Source of the DNA: Aquimarina acroporae
GTDB taxonomy: Bacteria > Bacteroidota > Bacteroidia > Flavobacteriales > Flavobacteriaceae
Assembly: GCF_023195925.1 (NCBI RefSeq)
Contig: NZ_JALPRE010000001.1
Span: 62,001 to 126,000 of the forward strand
Direction: 5' to 3'
Length of the DNA stretch: 64,000 nucleotides
Shown here: positions 19,221-27,502 of the stretch, one piece after another
Numbering within the stretch: position 1 is the stretch's first letter
How the letters are laid out: each line of letters starts with the position of its first letter
The notes under the pieces: generated by a model
The model's input: the letters and a program-made list of their open reading frames with translations, nothing else
What the model was told of the DNA's origin: nothing
Databases searched by the model: none
Program-made: the position numbers and the translations under genes

Positions 19221-19622
19221 CTAATTCTTGAACAAATCAGAATACAATTTTTTCATGTCCCAGTAATCACGTTGTGATACAAAAGAACTACCATCAAAAC
19301 GAATTACGCTCACTGCTGGAATCTCCACATATCTTCCTGTGGCAGGTTTCCCCATGATTTCACCAGTATTTGTGCCTTTTTGTACCCATTCTACCATCGC
19401 CAGGTTATCAGAAACAGTTATGCCTTGTATCACAAATTCTAAATCTGGAAAAGCAGCGTATATTCCTTTAGCATACCCTAAAAGTGTCTTCCCTTTAATA
19501 GTACCATCTAGCAATGGATCATAAAAGGTGGTTTCCTCTCCATATAATTCATTCAACTTAGTGATATCTTTTTGGTTCCAGACATCAATGATATTTTTAG
19601 CTTTTTCGGTTAAACTATTCAT
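19221..19622 (-). CDS. SnoaL/NTF2-like protein
   Basis: 133-residue alpha+beta cone-fold protein: AKNIIDVWNQKDITKLNELYGEE, TFYDPL, a pocket-lining IYAAFPDLEFVIQG, MVEWVQKGTNTG and RYVEIPAVSVIRFDG. SnoaL-type proteins are cyclases, hydrolases or binding proteins for small hydrophobic ligands; no catalytic claim is possible here. Single gene, cytosolic, no operon partner evident. Confidence 0.75.
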   Translation of the reverse strand: MNSLTEKAKNIIDVWNQKDITKLNELYGEETTFYDPLLDGTIKGKTLLGYAKGIYAAFPDLEFVIQGITVSDNLAMVEWVQKGTNTGEIMGKPATGRYVEIPAVSVIRFDGSSFVSQRDYWDMKKLYSDLFKN

Positions 19623-19696
19623 AGCGCTTATCTATTTTATTAGCAACGTAATACCTTATAAAAATAATGATTTTAGCATGTAGAACAAAAATAGAA

Positions 19697-19730
19697 ACAC
19701 CCCTAATTTGGGCTAGTAAATTAGAGGTGT
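19697..19730 (-). terminator. Hairpin terminator after the TonB receptor gene
   Basis: Arms ACACCCCTAATTT (19697-19709) and AAATTAGAGGTGT (19718-19730) pair at 12 of 13 positions. On the minus strand the hairpin is followed by a short T-run, as in intrinsic termination. A second perfect 10-bp inverted repeat (CACTAGATAG 19735-19744 / CTATCTAGTG 19753-19762) overlaps the receptor stop codon. Confidence 0.75.
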
Positions 19731-19756
19731 ACTGCACTAGATAGCATATTAACTAT

Positions 19757-21958
19757 CTAGTGATGATGTTTGTTTCCGAAAGGTTTTAGAATCACTCCCA
19801 AACTAAAGATGAAACCATCGGTAGGGGCATAAATTTCTGGGAAATTAGGATTTTCATGGGGCGGTAGTACCAAAGGTGAAAATCGACTTTGCCTTCGATC
19901 GGTAAAGTTTTCGAAATTCATAAAAACACTTCCCCAATCAAAATTTCTAATTCCTAACAGCCCCATAGTAATATAATCTGTGGTTTTGGTGCCATCAGAT
20001 AATAGTTGAGTTCCTGTATAGTAGGTTTCAAAACCAAGACGCCAGGTCTCATTTTCATACATTACCACGCTTCCAGCATTATGTCTTGCTGTTAGCGGTT
20101 TTTGAGGATTCCTAGGAAGATAATTCAGCTGGGTATCGATAAAGGCATAATTCAAAAACCATCTAAAATCTTTATAGCTAAACTTAATATTGGTCTCAGC
20201 TCCTTTACTCAAAATACTATCGTCTGCATTCATATATTGAAAAGAAGTAGTATCAGAACCGTTAAGTAACAATCCATTGTCTATGGCGGTAACATAAAAC
20301 AACTGATTTACAGAAAAACTTAGGTCTTCTGTAATTAGGGTTTGATAATTCACATCAAAGTTGATACCATAAGAACGTTCTGCATCCAGATTGTCTTTAT
20401 CGATAGGTTGTATGTTTTCAAAGTTGATAAATTCTGCCTCTTCAGTAAATATATCAGGTATTTTATACCCCAGACCTCCTCCAAGTCTACTTGAAAATCC
20501 ATTACCCATTTTATACAGTAGTGATACTCTGGGTAGAGGAAACCATCCCCAATCTTGAGCATAATCTAGGCGAAATCCCGTTTCTACAATCCATGAATCT
20601 GTAATATCGTAGATATTATTTACAAAAACACCCGCCGTGAAATCTTCTTGATCTCGCTCCAGAGCTCCTTCATCTTCATCAAAATTGGTAGCGTAGAGGT
20701 TAGCACCAAAGGTCCAATCTGCTATATCACCACGTTTCTGGTACGTTGCTTCAGAAAAGGTGTTCCATTGTTTTCCTTTAAACACAAGATCCGGGATTTC
20801 TAAATCTCTATCAAAAAACGAAACACTGTTTTTAAGTGTCAATGTCTTGTTTTCATTCCATTGCGTCTTTAGAACAGCCTGACTGCTTATACGCTTAGAC
20901 AGGTTCTCTTCAACGTATTGGTGAATTCCGTTTTGCCCATTTTCAATTCTTTCGATATCTCCACCTTTACGATCGTCATAACTTCCGTTAAGGCCAATCC
21001 AAAAGGTAGTATTTTCATTAGGGTAATAAAACAATTTAGGGTTAAAAGCAACAGAATAGGTCTGAGGCAAATTACTAAAACCATCATCTTCGGGATCATA
21101 GGCTTTTTGATAATTACCCGATCCATATAAGGTTACTCCCCATTTTTCATTTCTGCTTGCATAGAACACGTTGGCAGTAGTTCCCAAGGCGTGGGTTTGT
21201 GTGACCATAATATCCATATCAGGTTCTTCGTCTGGGGTTTTAGATATAAGGTTCACCAAACCTGCAATGGCACCACCACCATATAAGGTAGATGAACTCC
21301 CTTTTATAATTTCGAATTGTTTTAAATCAATAGGCGGAATCTGCATAATGCTCAATCCACTTGAAAAACCTCCATATAGGGGGAACCCATCTCTAAGAAG
21401 CTGGGTATATCGACCATCGAGCCCTTGTATTCTAATATTAGCGTTCCCACTGCTAAGAGAGGTTTGTTGCATTTGTATACCTGTACTTTCTCTAAGGACC
21501 ATAGAGATATTGGTGGCATTCATAGCATTTTTCTCGCCTAGTTCTTCGGGACCAATAAACTCTATTCGTGTAGGAATGCGTTTAATGGTTCTTGTACTTC
21601 GGGTAGATTGCACTACAACTTCATCGAGTTCATGATCACTTTCTTGTAAATACAACAACAATTCCTTTTGCTCTGGAATTTGGAGTGTAACGGTTTGCGA
21701 TTGAAAACCAATAAATGATACCTCAAGTTGATATGTGCCTTCTGGGATGTTTTCTAATGCTGAGATCCCATCCATATCGGTTATTACTCCTTTTTCTAAT
21801 GATGGTATATATACTGTTGCCCCAGGCAAGGGAGTATTATCTTCTTGATTAAATACCTTTACAGTTACAGCATAGTGCTGTTCCTGCTGTGCTGTTATAA
21901 ATTTTGACATGAATAAACAGCATACTATGAGCCATTTGCTCATATATGATAGATTCAT
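19757..21958 (-). CDS. TonB-dependent outer-membrane receptor, probably metal-related
   Basis: 733 residues: signal peptide, an N-terminal carboxypeptidase-regulatory module (about 30-105, LPGATVYIPSLEKG...TDMDG...SFIGFQSQ), a linker with VDEVVV-type sequence (LDEVVVQSTRSTRTIKRIP), a plug (NIRIQGLDGRYTQLL, IKGSSSTLYGGGAIAGLVNLI) and a 22-strand-like barrel with aromatic-rich ends. It ends in GNKHHH, an unusual His-rich tail. The preceding gene encodes a His/Cys-rich DUF6660-like protein that is often next to metal transporters, so copper, zinc or iron uptake is likely. Energy comes from TonB-ExbBD encoded elsewhere. Confidence 0.88.
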   Translation of the reverse strand: MNLSYMSKWLIVCCLFMSKFITAQQEQHYAVTVKVFNQEDNTPLPGATVYIPSLEKGVITDMDGISALENIPEGTYQLEVSFIGFQSQTVTLQIPEQKELLLYLQESDHELDEVVVQSTRSTRTIKRIPTRIEFIGPEELGEKNAMNATNISMVLRESTGIQMQQTSLSSGNANIRIQGLDGRYTQLLRDGFPLYGGFSSGLSIMQIPPIDLKQFEIIKGSSSTLYGGGAIAGLVNLISKTPDEEPDMDIMVTQTHALGTTANVFYASRNEKWGVTLYGSGNYQKAYDPEDDGFSNLPQTYSVAFNPKLFYYPNENTTFWIGLNGSYDDRKGGDIERIENGQNGIHQYVEENLSKRISSQAVLKTQWNENKTLTLKNSVSFFDRDLEIPDLVFKGKQWNTFSEATYQKRGDIADWTFGANLYATNFDEDEGALERDQEDFTAGVFVNNIYDITDSWIVETGFRLDYAQDWGWFPLPRVSLLYKMGNGFSSRLGGGLGYKIPDIFTEEAEFINFENIQPIDKDNLDAERSYGINFDVNYQTLITEDLSFSVNQLFYVTAIDNGLLLNGSDTTSFQYMNADDSILSKGAETNIKFSYKDFRWFLNYAFIDTQLNYLPRNPQKPLTARHNAGSVVMYENETWRLGFETYYTGTQLLSDGTKTTDYITMGLLGIRNFDWGSVFMNFENFTDRRQSRFSPLVLPPHENPNFPEIYAPTDGFIFSLGVILKPFGNKHHH

Positions 21959-22017
21959 ATAGTAATGAATTTTTGGTTAAGATTTTTTTTGATAAGCCTG
22001 TGTAGGCGTGATAGAAT

Positions 22018-22335
22018 TTAGCTTATCAATTGAGGAGGTTGCAGTAGAGTATCTTTAATATCTTTACCAATAGGGTCGGTATATGAAAATAGTCGTGAAG
22101 TAGTAGTTACTGCTAGCGTCTGATACACATTGGTGTCAATTTGTATCACATGTATATGACAACAATGACACAAACATAAGGGTGAGCAATGTTCTGTTTC
22201 ATGATGTTCATGATCTGCTTCGCAATCTTTTGAAATCTCTGTGGTGTCTTCATTACATAACAGCTCATTATCTTCACAGGGCACCAGGTTTAGCGCCAGG
22301 AAATAAAAAGAGAATATAACAACAAAGATTTTCAT
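22018..22335 (-). CDS. DUF6660-like His/Cys-rich exported protein
   Basis: 105 residues: signal-like N-terminus (MKIFVVIFSFYFLALNLVPC), then a stretch extremely rich in Cys, His, Asp and Glu (CEADHEHHETEHCSPLCLCH, followed by more Cys and His residues), then a segment with LFSYTDPIGKDIKDTLLQPP. This matches the DUF6660 pattern in Bacteroidota. The spacing of His and Cys suggests metal binding in the periplasm. It precedes the TonB receptor by 59 bases on the same strand, probably as one transcript, supporting a shared metal role (inference). Confidence 0.75.
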   Translation of the reverse strand: MKIFVVIFSFYFLALNLVPCEDNELLCNEDTTEISKDCEADHEHHETEHCSPLCLCHCCHIHVIQIDTNVYQTLAVTTTSRLFSYTDPIGKDIKDTLLQPPQLIS

Positions 22336-22375
22336 AGTACAAAGATAGTAATATAGAAAGAGTATGAAGTGTAAT

Positions 22376-22552
22376 TTATGAAGTTCTTAAAAGATATAAA
22401 AACAATATAGCGGGAGGGATAATGATACAGGAAAGACCCAGCAACATGGTACTATTATCTTTTGCGCGTATACTACGAATCACTACATAACCACCATACA
22501 TCACAAATATGAGAGCTATAAGAAATACGAATAGATATTTGAAGGCTTCCAT
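22376..22552 (-). CDS. 58-residue two-helix membrane protein
   Basis: Small ORF starting MEAFKYLFVFLIALIF and ending FLYLLRTS, stop TAA at 22376-22378. It encodes two transmembrane helices separated by a charged loop (VIRSIRAKDNS). It lies between two other minus-strand genes, 40 bases upstream of the DUF6660-like gene and 30 bases downstream of the next membrane protein gene, so it is probably part of the same operon. No family recognised. Confidence 0.6.
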   Translation of the reverse strand: MEAFKYLFVFLIALIFVMYGGYVVIRSIRAKDNSTMLLGLSCIIIPPAILFLYLLRTS

Positions 22553-22582
22553 AATTGAAAATTGTTCTAAATGAACATAAAT

Positions 22583-23089
22583 TTACTCGAGAATACCATT
22601 GAAATGCTTAGACTGCGTGTAAAGATTTATTCCAAATAAATTCCATTTTAGAAGACCTGAAACAGCATACTGCCGAAGATTATCGTCTTTATTTTCAGTA
22701 ATATTCATTGATGTCAAACGCCATTCAAAACCACTTATAAAACCACTTTGCGAAGCTACACCGTACAAAGGGATTTGTTGCTCATTATTCTTGGTGAAAG
22801 TGATAGACATACCTATGTCCATTAATGCATTTTGATCTAGAGAGATGTATTTTGTAGCGGTAGGGAGGGATCCTTCCTCAAAAGTTGCCAATACTACCTT
22901 TTTTGTGGGCTCTCTTTTAGTCCTATAGCCTGAAATAATATGTAATACTCCCAAGACCAAAACAATAGTGAAAATACCTCTAAATCTTGACCTAAAAAGC
23001 TGTTTGGGTTGAAAAATACAGCGTATACATACGTATGCAAATAAAATAAGTATTGAAATATTGAGTAGTGACCAAATAAAATATACCAT
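22583..23089 (-). CDS. Hypothetical membrane-anchored protein, 168 residues
   Basis: Two N-terminal hydrophobic helices (YFIWSLLNISILILFAYVCI; GIFTIVLVLGVLHIISGY) followed by a soluble domain of about 110 residues, predicted outside the cytoplasm, with mixed beta content (ALMDIGMSITFTKNNEQQIPLYG, FEWRLTSMNITE). I do not recognise the family. It is upstream of the 58-residue membrane protein on the same strand and could be in one transcript with the metal-related genes. Confidence 0.65.
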   Translation of the reverse strand: MVYFIWSLLNISILILFAYVCIRCIFQPKQLFRSRFRGIFTIVLVLGVLHIISGYRTKREPTKKVVLATFEEGSLPTATKYISLDQNALMDIGMSITFTKNNEQQIPLYGVASQSGFISGFEWRLTSMNITENKDDNLRQYAVSGLLKWNLFGINLYTQSKHFNGILE

Positions 23090-23304
23090 AAGATGAAAAG
23101 TGCTTTAAGAGTGCACAAATATAGTTAAAAGCTTCTATTTGTTTCGTAAATAATAACGTATATGGTGAGAATTGTGATTTTGCCTTATATATAATGATTA
23201 AAAATTATTCAAGATATTGGTAAACCTAGTAATTTATGCTTATTTTATATGTTCACAATCACCAATGCATATAGTAGTACTACACCCCTGACGATGTTTG
23301 GTTG

Positions 23305-23769
23305 ATGTTTAGTGTTTTAGCTATGGGATATGTAAAAGATTCTATTTTTTATAATGATGCAATACAAGTGATGCGCTATGACTACGCTACGTATTATTTG
23401 TTTGACACCTTTATTGTTGCCGAGATTGATGAGGGTATTGTATATACCTGGGATGATCACGCAGCACCTATCGTAGCAGAACTAAGCGAGTTGTATGATC
23501 AAAACGGGGAGAACTTAGTGCTTATATCTAATCGTGTGCACTCATACTCAGTTAAACCTAGCGATTGGATCAAGTTTTTTAAAAGCGACTATAAGTTAAG
23601 AGGATATGCAATTGTAAGCTACACCCGAAAAGGGCTTATTGCTTCTCTAGTCGAAAAACTGTTTATGCGCAACACATTTAAAAGTTTTGAAAGCCTTGAA
23701 GATGCTGTTGCCTGGGCAAAAATGTTAACACAACATCCTGAGGAAAACGCTAAGGATAAAAGTGCTTGA
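23305..23769 (+). CDS. Hypothetical protein, possibly STAS/SpoIIAA-like
   Basis: Up to 154 residues; ATG at 23305 follows a TTG, but internal ATGs at 23323 or 23371 (MRYDYATYYLFDTF) are also plausible, and I think the shorter form may be right. The sequence (FIVAEIDEGIVYTWDDHAAPIVAELSEL, ENLVLISNRVHSYSVKPSDWIKFF, AIVSYTRKG, KSFESLEDAVAWAKML) alternates strands and helices like the small SpoIIAA-like/STAS proteins of Flavobacteriia. The role is unknown. A REP-like hairpin follows it directly. Confidence 0.6.
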   Translation: MFSVLAMGYVKDSIFYNDAIQVMRYDYATYYLFDTFIVAEIDEGIVYTWDDHAAPIVAELSELYDQNGENLVLISNRVHSYSVKPSDWIKFFKSDYKLRGYAIVSYTRKGLIASLVEKLFMRNTFKSFESLEDAVAWAKMLTQHPEENAKDKSA

Positions 23770-23776
23770 ATCCGGG

Positions 23777-23810
23777 CTTCGAGAGCCTCAACCCTCGTAT
23801 GAGGTCGAAG
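23777..23810. repeat. REP-like palindrome 1 (TTCGAGAGC family)
   Basis: CTTCGAgagCCTCA pairs with TGAGG-TCGAAG across a short loop, between two convergent genes. The sequence shares CTTCGAGAGC with elements near 25785 and 26931. It could serve as a two-way terminator. Confidence 0.65.
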
Positions 23811-23815
23811 AATAA

Positions 23816-25660
23816 TCAAATACCCTCCACAAAACTCGCAAACACCTCTTTATGACGTTTAAGGTTCATATTAGGAGAAAGGGCTACACGAGCAATATAA
23901 TCTTTGTCGCCTTCTTTGGTGGTCCCTTGGGTTGATGTAGCGGGAATGGTCCAGTAGCATCCCTTTAACTGTCCATAACTCACACAGTACTTGCTTTCGT
24001 TAGGGATTTCGGTAATCATCAAATTAATTAATTTATGATTAAGTGCTCTTTTATACGTTTCCTTTTCTTCATCAGTAGTTCCTTTGGTGGGAAGATCTAA
24101 TGAAAAAACAGAGGGCGTAAAACCTTGACTAGCCAATGCTTCTGAAACAAAATTGATTTTTGCTTCGGGTAAGGTATCATGAATAAAGTTTACAAATTCA
24201 CGCGTATTTTTATAGGCATCATGAATGCGTTGATTCATAGAAGGCAATTGTTTTGCCAATATTTCATATTGAAGAGGTGTAGCCTCGTTATCACAAAGTC
24301 CTAAATGCATATCTATCTTATGCATCAAAGCGTCTGTTTTTGTATTTCCTACACAATATCCGGCAGTACATAATCCACCACTCGGGAATTTCGAACCGCT
24401 AGAAAAAGAAATAGTTCTCACGGTTGATAGTATTTTACCTTCGCCTAAAAATTGCACGTTAGGACAAAAGGTTTGATCTAAAAGAAAAACCGGATCTACA
24501 GCAGTAGCACCACTTGCAGTTGTTCGAACTGCACTTAATACCTCTTTTAATTTTAGAAGATCAGGGACTTCAACTCTCGGGTTGGTTGGGATTTCAGCAA
24601 TGATATACGGTACTGCATCTTGATCGGCAATTTTTGCCAAAACCGTATCAATACTTTCTACCATATCGTTACCACTATCTACGGGTAAATCTACGATTTC
24701 AACATTATCAATACAGGCAGTAACGCGTCTTGCCTGGTCATTTGTTCCTCCATAACAATTAGGAGGTACTATGATTTTGATATCTTTTCCGGTATAGTGT
24801 TCTAGTGCATAGTCTACGAGTCCCATTAAAATGGCATATTGTATCGATAGCCCACTAGAACCCACTAATGCCTTTGTATTTGTGCCCGTAACCGTCGCAA
24901 TTGCATCCAAAACCTTTGTTTTGTTGGTGTCTACATCGCTCTTATGAGGTTCGGCATACGACTTGTCTATCAAAAGCTTTAAGGCGGTAAAACAATTGGC
25001 AGGCGTCATTGCAACTGTCTCTCTTCTTCGAACATGTTGAATCTCTGAAATATAGCCTTCGTTTTGTTCGCCATTCACCAATATAACACTCCCTAGACCC
25101 TCATAAGTATTGATATAAAAATCGATATTTGGGTAGAGATCAATAGTATCAATCTCATCTTGTTGTGAAACAAAAATGGTACTTCCGTCAAACGCTGAAA
25201 CCGAAGATACTTCTTCAACACGTCTCAGTTCAAATGTATACCCGTAAACGTTTCTTAGCGTTTCAGCATCAAAAGAATCTGGTAATTCACCCGTATAAAC
25301 GATCTGAGTATTTTTATGGTTAAATAAATTTTTTCGTAAAACTGCCAGGATAGGAACCGTTTTAGACCCAAAACTGATCACATTATCTGGTTGTAGGTTG
25401 TTTGAATAAGCAATTACCCATTCTAGTACACAAGATAATGGATGCCCTAATCGAATATAGTCAAAAGCTGTGGGTAATTCATGTAGTGCCGATGACTCAG
25501 TAGTATTGTTGTGAAATAAGTTTTCAAACTGCTCTAAGAATTGAACTTTCGCCAATTTTTCATCATAAATATCTAGTCTATGGGTGGTTAGATTCAACCA
25601 GTCACTAGGCATATTTTTTAATACATTGTCAATATACTTGAGCATTTTATTGTCTTCCAT
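23816..25660 (-). CDS. PLP-dependent Cys/Met-metabolism-type enzyme
   Basis: 614-residue fold-type I PLP enzyme. The cofactor Lys is predicted in SFSSGSKFPSGGLCTAGY, with the upstream Asp in VFLLDQTFCPN and a GSSGLSIQYAI phosphate-binding stretch, as in the cystathionine gamma-synthase/beta-lyase family. It is much longer than the usual ~390 residues because of an N-terminal ~210-residue domain (HRLDIYDEKLAKVQFLEQFENLF...) and a distinctive C-terminus (GCYWTIPATSTQG). The reaction is probably a sulfur-amino-acid or gamma-replacement step, substrate unknown. Monocistronic, flanked by REP-like elements. Confidence 0.75.
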   Translation of the reverse strand: MEDNKMLKYIDNVLKNMPSDWLNLTTHRLDIYDEKLAKVQFLEQFENLFHNNTTESSALHELPTAFDYIRLGHPLSCVLEWVIAYSNNLQPDNVISFGSKTVPILAVLRKNLFNHKNTQIVYTGELPDSFDAETLRNVYGYTFELRRVEEVSSVSAFDGSTIFVSQQDEIDTIDLYPNIDFYINTYEGLGSVILVNGEQNEGYISEIQHVRRRETVAMTPANCFTALKLLIDKSYAEPHKSDVDTNKTKVLDAIATVTGTNTKALVGSSGLSIQYAILMGLVDYALEHYTGKDIKIIVPPNCYGGTNDQARRVTACIDNVEIVDLPVDSGNDMVESIDTVLAKIADQDAVPYIIAEIPTNPRVEVPDLLKLKEVLSAVRTTASGATAVDPVFLLDQTFCPNVQFLGEGKILSTVRTISFSSGSKFPSGGLCTAGYCVGNTKTDALMHKIDMHLGLCDNEATPLQYEILAKQLPSMNQRIHDAYKNTREFVNFIHDTLPEAKINFVSEALASQGFTPSVFSLDLPTKGTTDEEKETYKRALNHKLINLMITEIPNESKYCVSYGQLKGCYWTIPATSTQGTTKEGDKDYIARVALSPNMNLKRHKEVFASFVEGI

Positions 25661-25784
25661 TACGAGTACCTTTTGATAGGCCGCTAGTATACATTAATTC
25701 GGTGTATTTTAAAAATGTTACCAGATGTTTTTAGAAATTCTTAAGAAAGGTTTAATAGTGGCTATTGTTCGAATCCTGAGTGTT

Positions 25785-25833
25785 GGGCTTCGAGAGCACT
25801 TCGACAAGCTCAGTACGACACTTAAGCCCTCGG
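25785..25833. repeat. REP-like element 2
   Basis: Contains GGGCTTCGAGAGCACTTCGA followed by CAAGCTCAGTACGACACTTA and AGCCCTCGG. The outer GGGCTT and AAGCCC arms are inverted. It shares the GGCTTCGAGAGC core with the copy near 26931 and TTCGA..AAGCTCA with 26914-26927. It lies upstream of the PLP enzyme gene in non-coding DNA. Confidence 0.6.
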
Positions 25834-25865
25834 AAAGGTGGAAGGATGGTTTTCAATTATATAAC

Positions 25866-25903
25866 AAAAAAACACCTTATGCCCTCAATACATAAGGTGT
25901 TTC
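25866..25903 (-). terminator. Intrinsic terminator of the Glu/Thr-rich lipoprotein gene
   Basis: Perfect 12-bp stem AAACACCTTATG (25870-25881) / CATAAGGTGTTT (25891-25902) with a 9-base loop. It is followed on the minus strand by a T-run, 48 bases after the stop codon of the gene starting at 26375. Confidence 0.9.
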
Positions 25904-25949
25904 AGGGTCACTAATACAATGAACCTAACTAACTATATTTATCTAAAAA

Positions 25950-26375
25950 TTACTGCATTAGTTTCTTCGATAACTCTTGAATCTCCTCACTTTTCTTCAA
26001 CATGTATGCATTTAATTTTTCAGCGTCCCCAGCAGATAAACCGTTAGATACCTCTTGTGCTTTGGTTCCTAGTTCCTGACCCTTTTGTCCTAAGGCTGCA
26101 AAGGCAGTCATATCTTTACTTTCTACAGCTTTTCTATATTCTTCGATATAAGCTTCGTATGCATCTACATATTCTTGTACTTTGGAATCACTAAATGAAG
26201 GTGTTCCACTGTCTGATGATGTAGTTTCAGCTTTTGTCTCTTCAGTTTTTGTTTCAGAGGTAGCCTCTGTAGTTTCTTCTGTTGCAGTTTCTTCAGCTTT
26301 AGCATTATTGTCTTTACAAGCAAAAGAAAGACTTAAAATAAGAATAAGTGCAAAATGTAAAAAGGTTCGTTTCAT
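25950..26375 (-). CDS. Lipoprotein with Glu/Thr-rich linker and helical domain
   Basis: 141 residues: lipobox ILSLSFAC at the end of the signal peptide, a low-complexity Glu/Thr/Ser linker (KAEETATEETTEATSETK...), then a charged helical domain (YVDAYEAYIEEYRKAVESKD, GLSAGDAEKLNAYMLKKSEE). Probably a periplasmic or surface lipoprotein. No known function; similar architectures are frequent in Flavobacteriia. It has its own terminator. Confidence 0.75.
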   Translation of the reverse strand: MKRTFLHFALILILSLSFACKDNNAKAEETATEETTEATSETKTEETKAETTSSDSGTPSFSDSKVQEYVDAYEAYIEEYRKAVESKDMTAFAALGQKGQELGTKAQEVSNGLSAGDAEKLNAYMLKKSEEIQELSKKLMQ

Positions 26376-26465
26376 AATATGTTCTTTAGTATGTTGTTAA
26401 TTACTTTACAGGTACAAAGATGCAGGATTCACCCATGTCATGTAAACCCTATATTCCGTGAAATT

Positions 26466-26505
26466 TATCCCCTGTTTTCAGGGGGTAAACGAGTTTGTAC
26501 TTTTG
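26466..26505 (+). promoter_or_regulatory. Hairpin and candidate promoter upstream of the GIY-YIG gene
   Basis: An inverted repeat TATCCCCTG-TTTT-CAGGGGGTA (about 26466-26487) is followed 10 bases later by TACTTTTG (26498-26505), which fits the Bacteroidota -7 consensus TAnnTTTG. No convincing -33 element was found at the usual spacing, so an activator bound at the palindrome is possible. The downstream gene begins at 26615. Confidence 0.4.
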
Positions 26506-26614
26506 CCTTTAATTACTAAGTCACATATAATCAGTGTACTAATACTGTTACAATAATGAGTTTCAAAAAATAAAATTCAAATAGGGTAGTATTGTAGTTC
26601 AATTTCTAAAAACT

Positions 26615-26908
26615 ATGATAGGGTACATGTATATTTTACAATGCTGTGATGGAAGTTATTATACGGGTAGCACTAAAAACTTAGAACGTCGATTACAACA
26701 ACATCAAGAAGGTAAAGGAGCTAATCACACCAAGAAATGGCTACCAGTTACTTTGGTGTATTATGAATTGTATGATCGTATTGATACTGCCTTTTATCGA
26801 GAAAAACAAGTACAGGGATGGAGTAGAGCCAAAAAGGAAGCTTTACTACGTGGTGAGTTGGAAGCATTACCGGGACTTTCTATGGCGTATCGTGACAAGG
26901 GTACTTAG
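26615..26908 (+). CDS. GIY-YIG nuclease-domain protein (YhbQ/UPF0213-like)
   Basis: 97 residues. YMYILQCCDGSYYTGSTKNL contains the GIY-YIG signature in the form YMY..YTG, followed by the conserved Arg in ERRLQQHQEGKGANHTK and YYELYDRIDTAFYREKQVQGW with the conserved Arg and Glu. Stand-alone members are common in bacteria and are thought to act on DNA, but the cellular role is unclear. It ends at a REP-like palindrome. No restriction-modification genes are nearby. Confidence 0.85.
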   Translation: MIGYMYILQCCDGSYYTGSTKNLERRLQQHQEGKGANHTKKWLPVTLVYYELYDRIDTAFYREKQVQGWSRAKKEALLRGELEALPGLSMAYRDKGT

Positions 26909-26913
26909 AGAGC

Positions 26914-26976
26914 ACTTCAACAAGCTCACCCTTCGAGAGCCTCAGGGTTCGGACATGAGGGCTGAGGCTCTCGAAG
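26914..26976. repeat. REP-like palindrome 3 with perfect 15-bp arms
   Basis: CTTCGAGAGCCTCAG (26931-26945) and CTGAGGCTCTCGAAG (26962-26976) are perfect inverted arms around a 16-base loop, between convergent GIY-YIG and GNAT genes. A CTTCAACAAGCTCA stretch precedes it (about 26914-26927). Same sequence family as the elements at 23777 and 25785; a two-way terminator role is likely. Confidence 0.8.
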
Positions 26977-26986
26977 CCCAATCTAT

Positions 26987-27499
26987 TTACGATTCAACTT
27001 CCATCTCAAAAAGACAAACGGGAGTGTTATGATAATGCTTCGGCAAATTGCTAGTTTCTTTCAAGGGATTTGCCCCAAGAAAGTTAAATCCACAGCTGGT
27101 ATAATAGGCAATAAGTTTTTCATTGTTGCCTGCAGTATCTAATCGTATATACTGTTTATGATGCTGTTTTGCATACGTTTTAGCCCAGTCTACAATATGT
27201 TTCACAAAATTTCGACCTCTATAATTAGGGTTAGTGGCAATGCGATGTATATATACCGAAGGGTCTTTATTACGTTCTTCCCAAATAAATGGATCATCAA
27301 AAGTAGTCATCCAAACACATGCAATGTCCCCATCGATACATATTTTCCACTGCTGCGAGTTGATGATCTCTTGCTCAATTTGATCTTCAGTAAAACTAGG
27401 CCAAAGAATTGCTTTCATCTTTTGTTGATATGCGGTAGCATAATCATATAATTTTAGAATAGTTTGTATGTCTTGTTGCGTAGAGCTTTCTATAGTCAT
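26987..27499 (-). CDS. GNAT-family N-acetyltransferase
   Basis: 170 residues with GNAT motifs: IHRIATNPNYRGRNFVKHIV (acetyl-CoA pyrophosphate loop, R-G-R-N variant of RGxG), QYIRLDTAGNNEKLIAYYTSCGFNFLG at the C-terminal motif B. The acceptor substrate is unknown. It sits 3 bases after the LysE-type exporter gene on the same strand, so the two are probably cotranscribed. Confidence 0.82.
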   Translation of the reverse strand: MTIESSTQQDIQTILKLYDYATAYQQKMKAILWPSFTEDQIEQEIINSQQWKICIDGDIACVWMTTFDDPFIWEERNKDPSVYIHRIATNPNYRGRNFVKHIVDWAKTYAKQHHKQYIRLDTAGNNEKLIAYYTSCGFNFLGANPLKETSNLPKHYHNTPVCLFEMEVES

Positions 27500-27502
27500 G
27501 GT

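Noticed and set aside
21171..21635. 154-codon ORF antisense to the TonB receptor gene
   Set aside because: It lies wholly inside the receptor coding sequence on the other strand, has no typical start context, and its composition follows from the receptor codons.
22894..23118. 74-codon minus-strand ORF overlapping the 168-residue membrane protein
   Set aside because: Shifted frame of the same DNA; the 168-codon frame has better topology and start.
26763..27032. 89-codon ORF overlapping the GIY-YIG gene and a REP element
   Set aside because: It is out of frame with the GIY-YIG domain and runs through a palindromic non-coding repeat.
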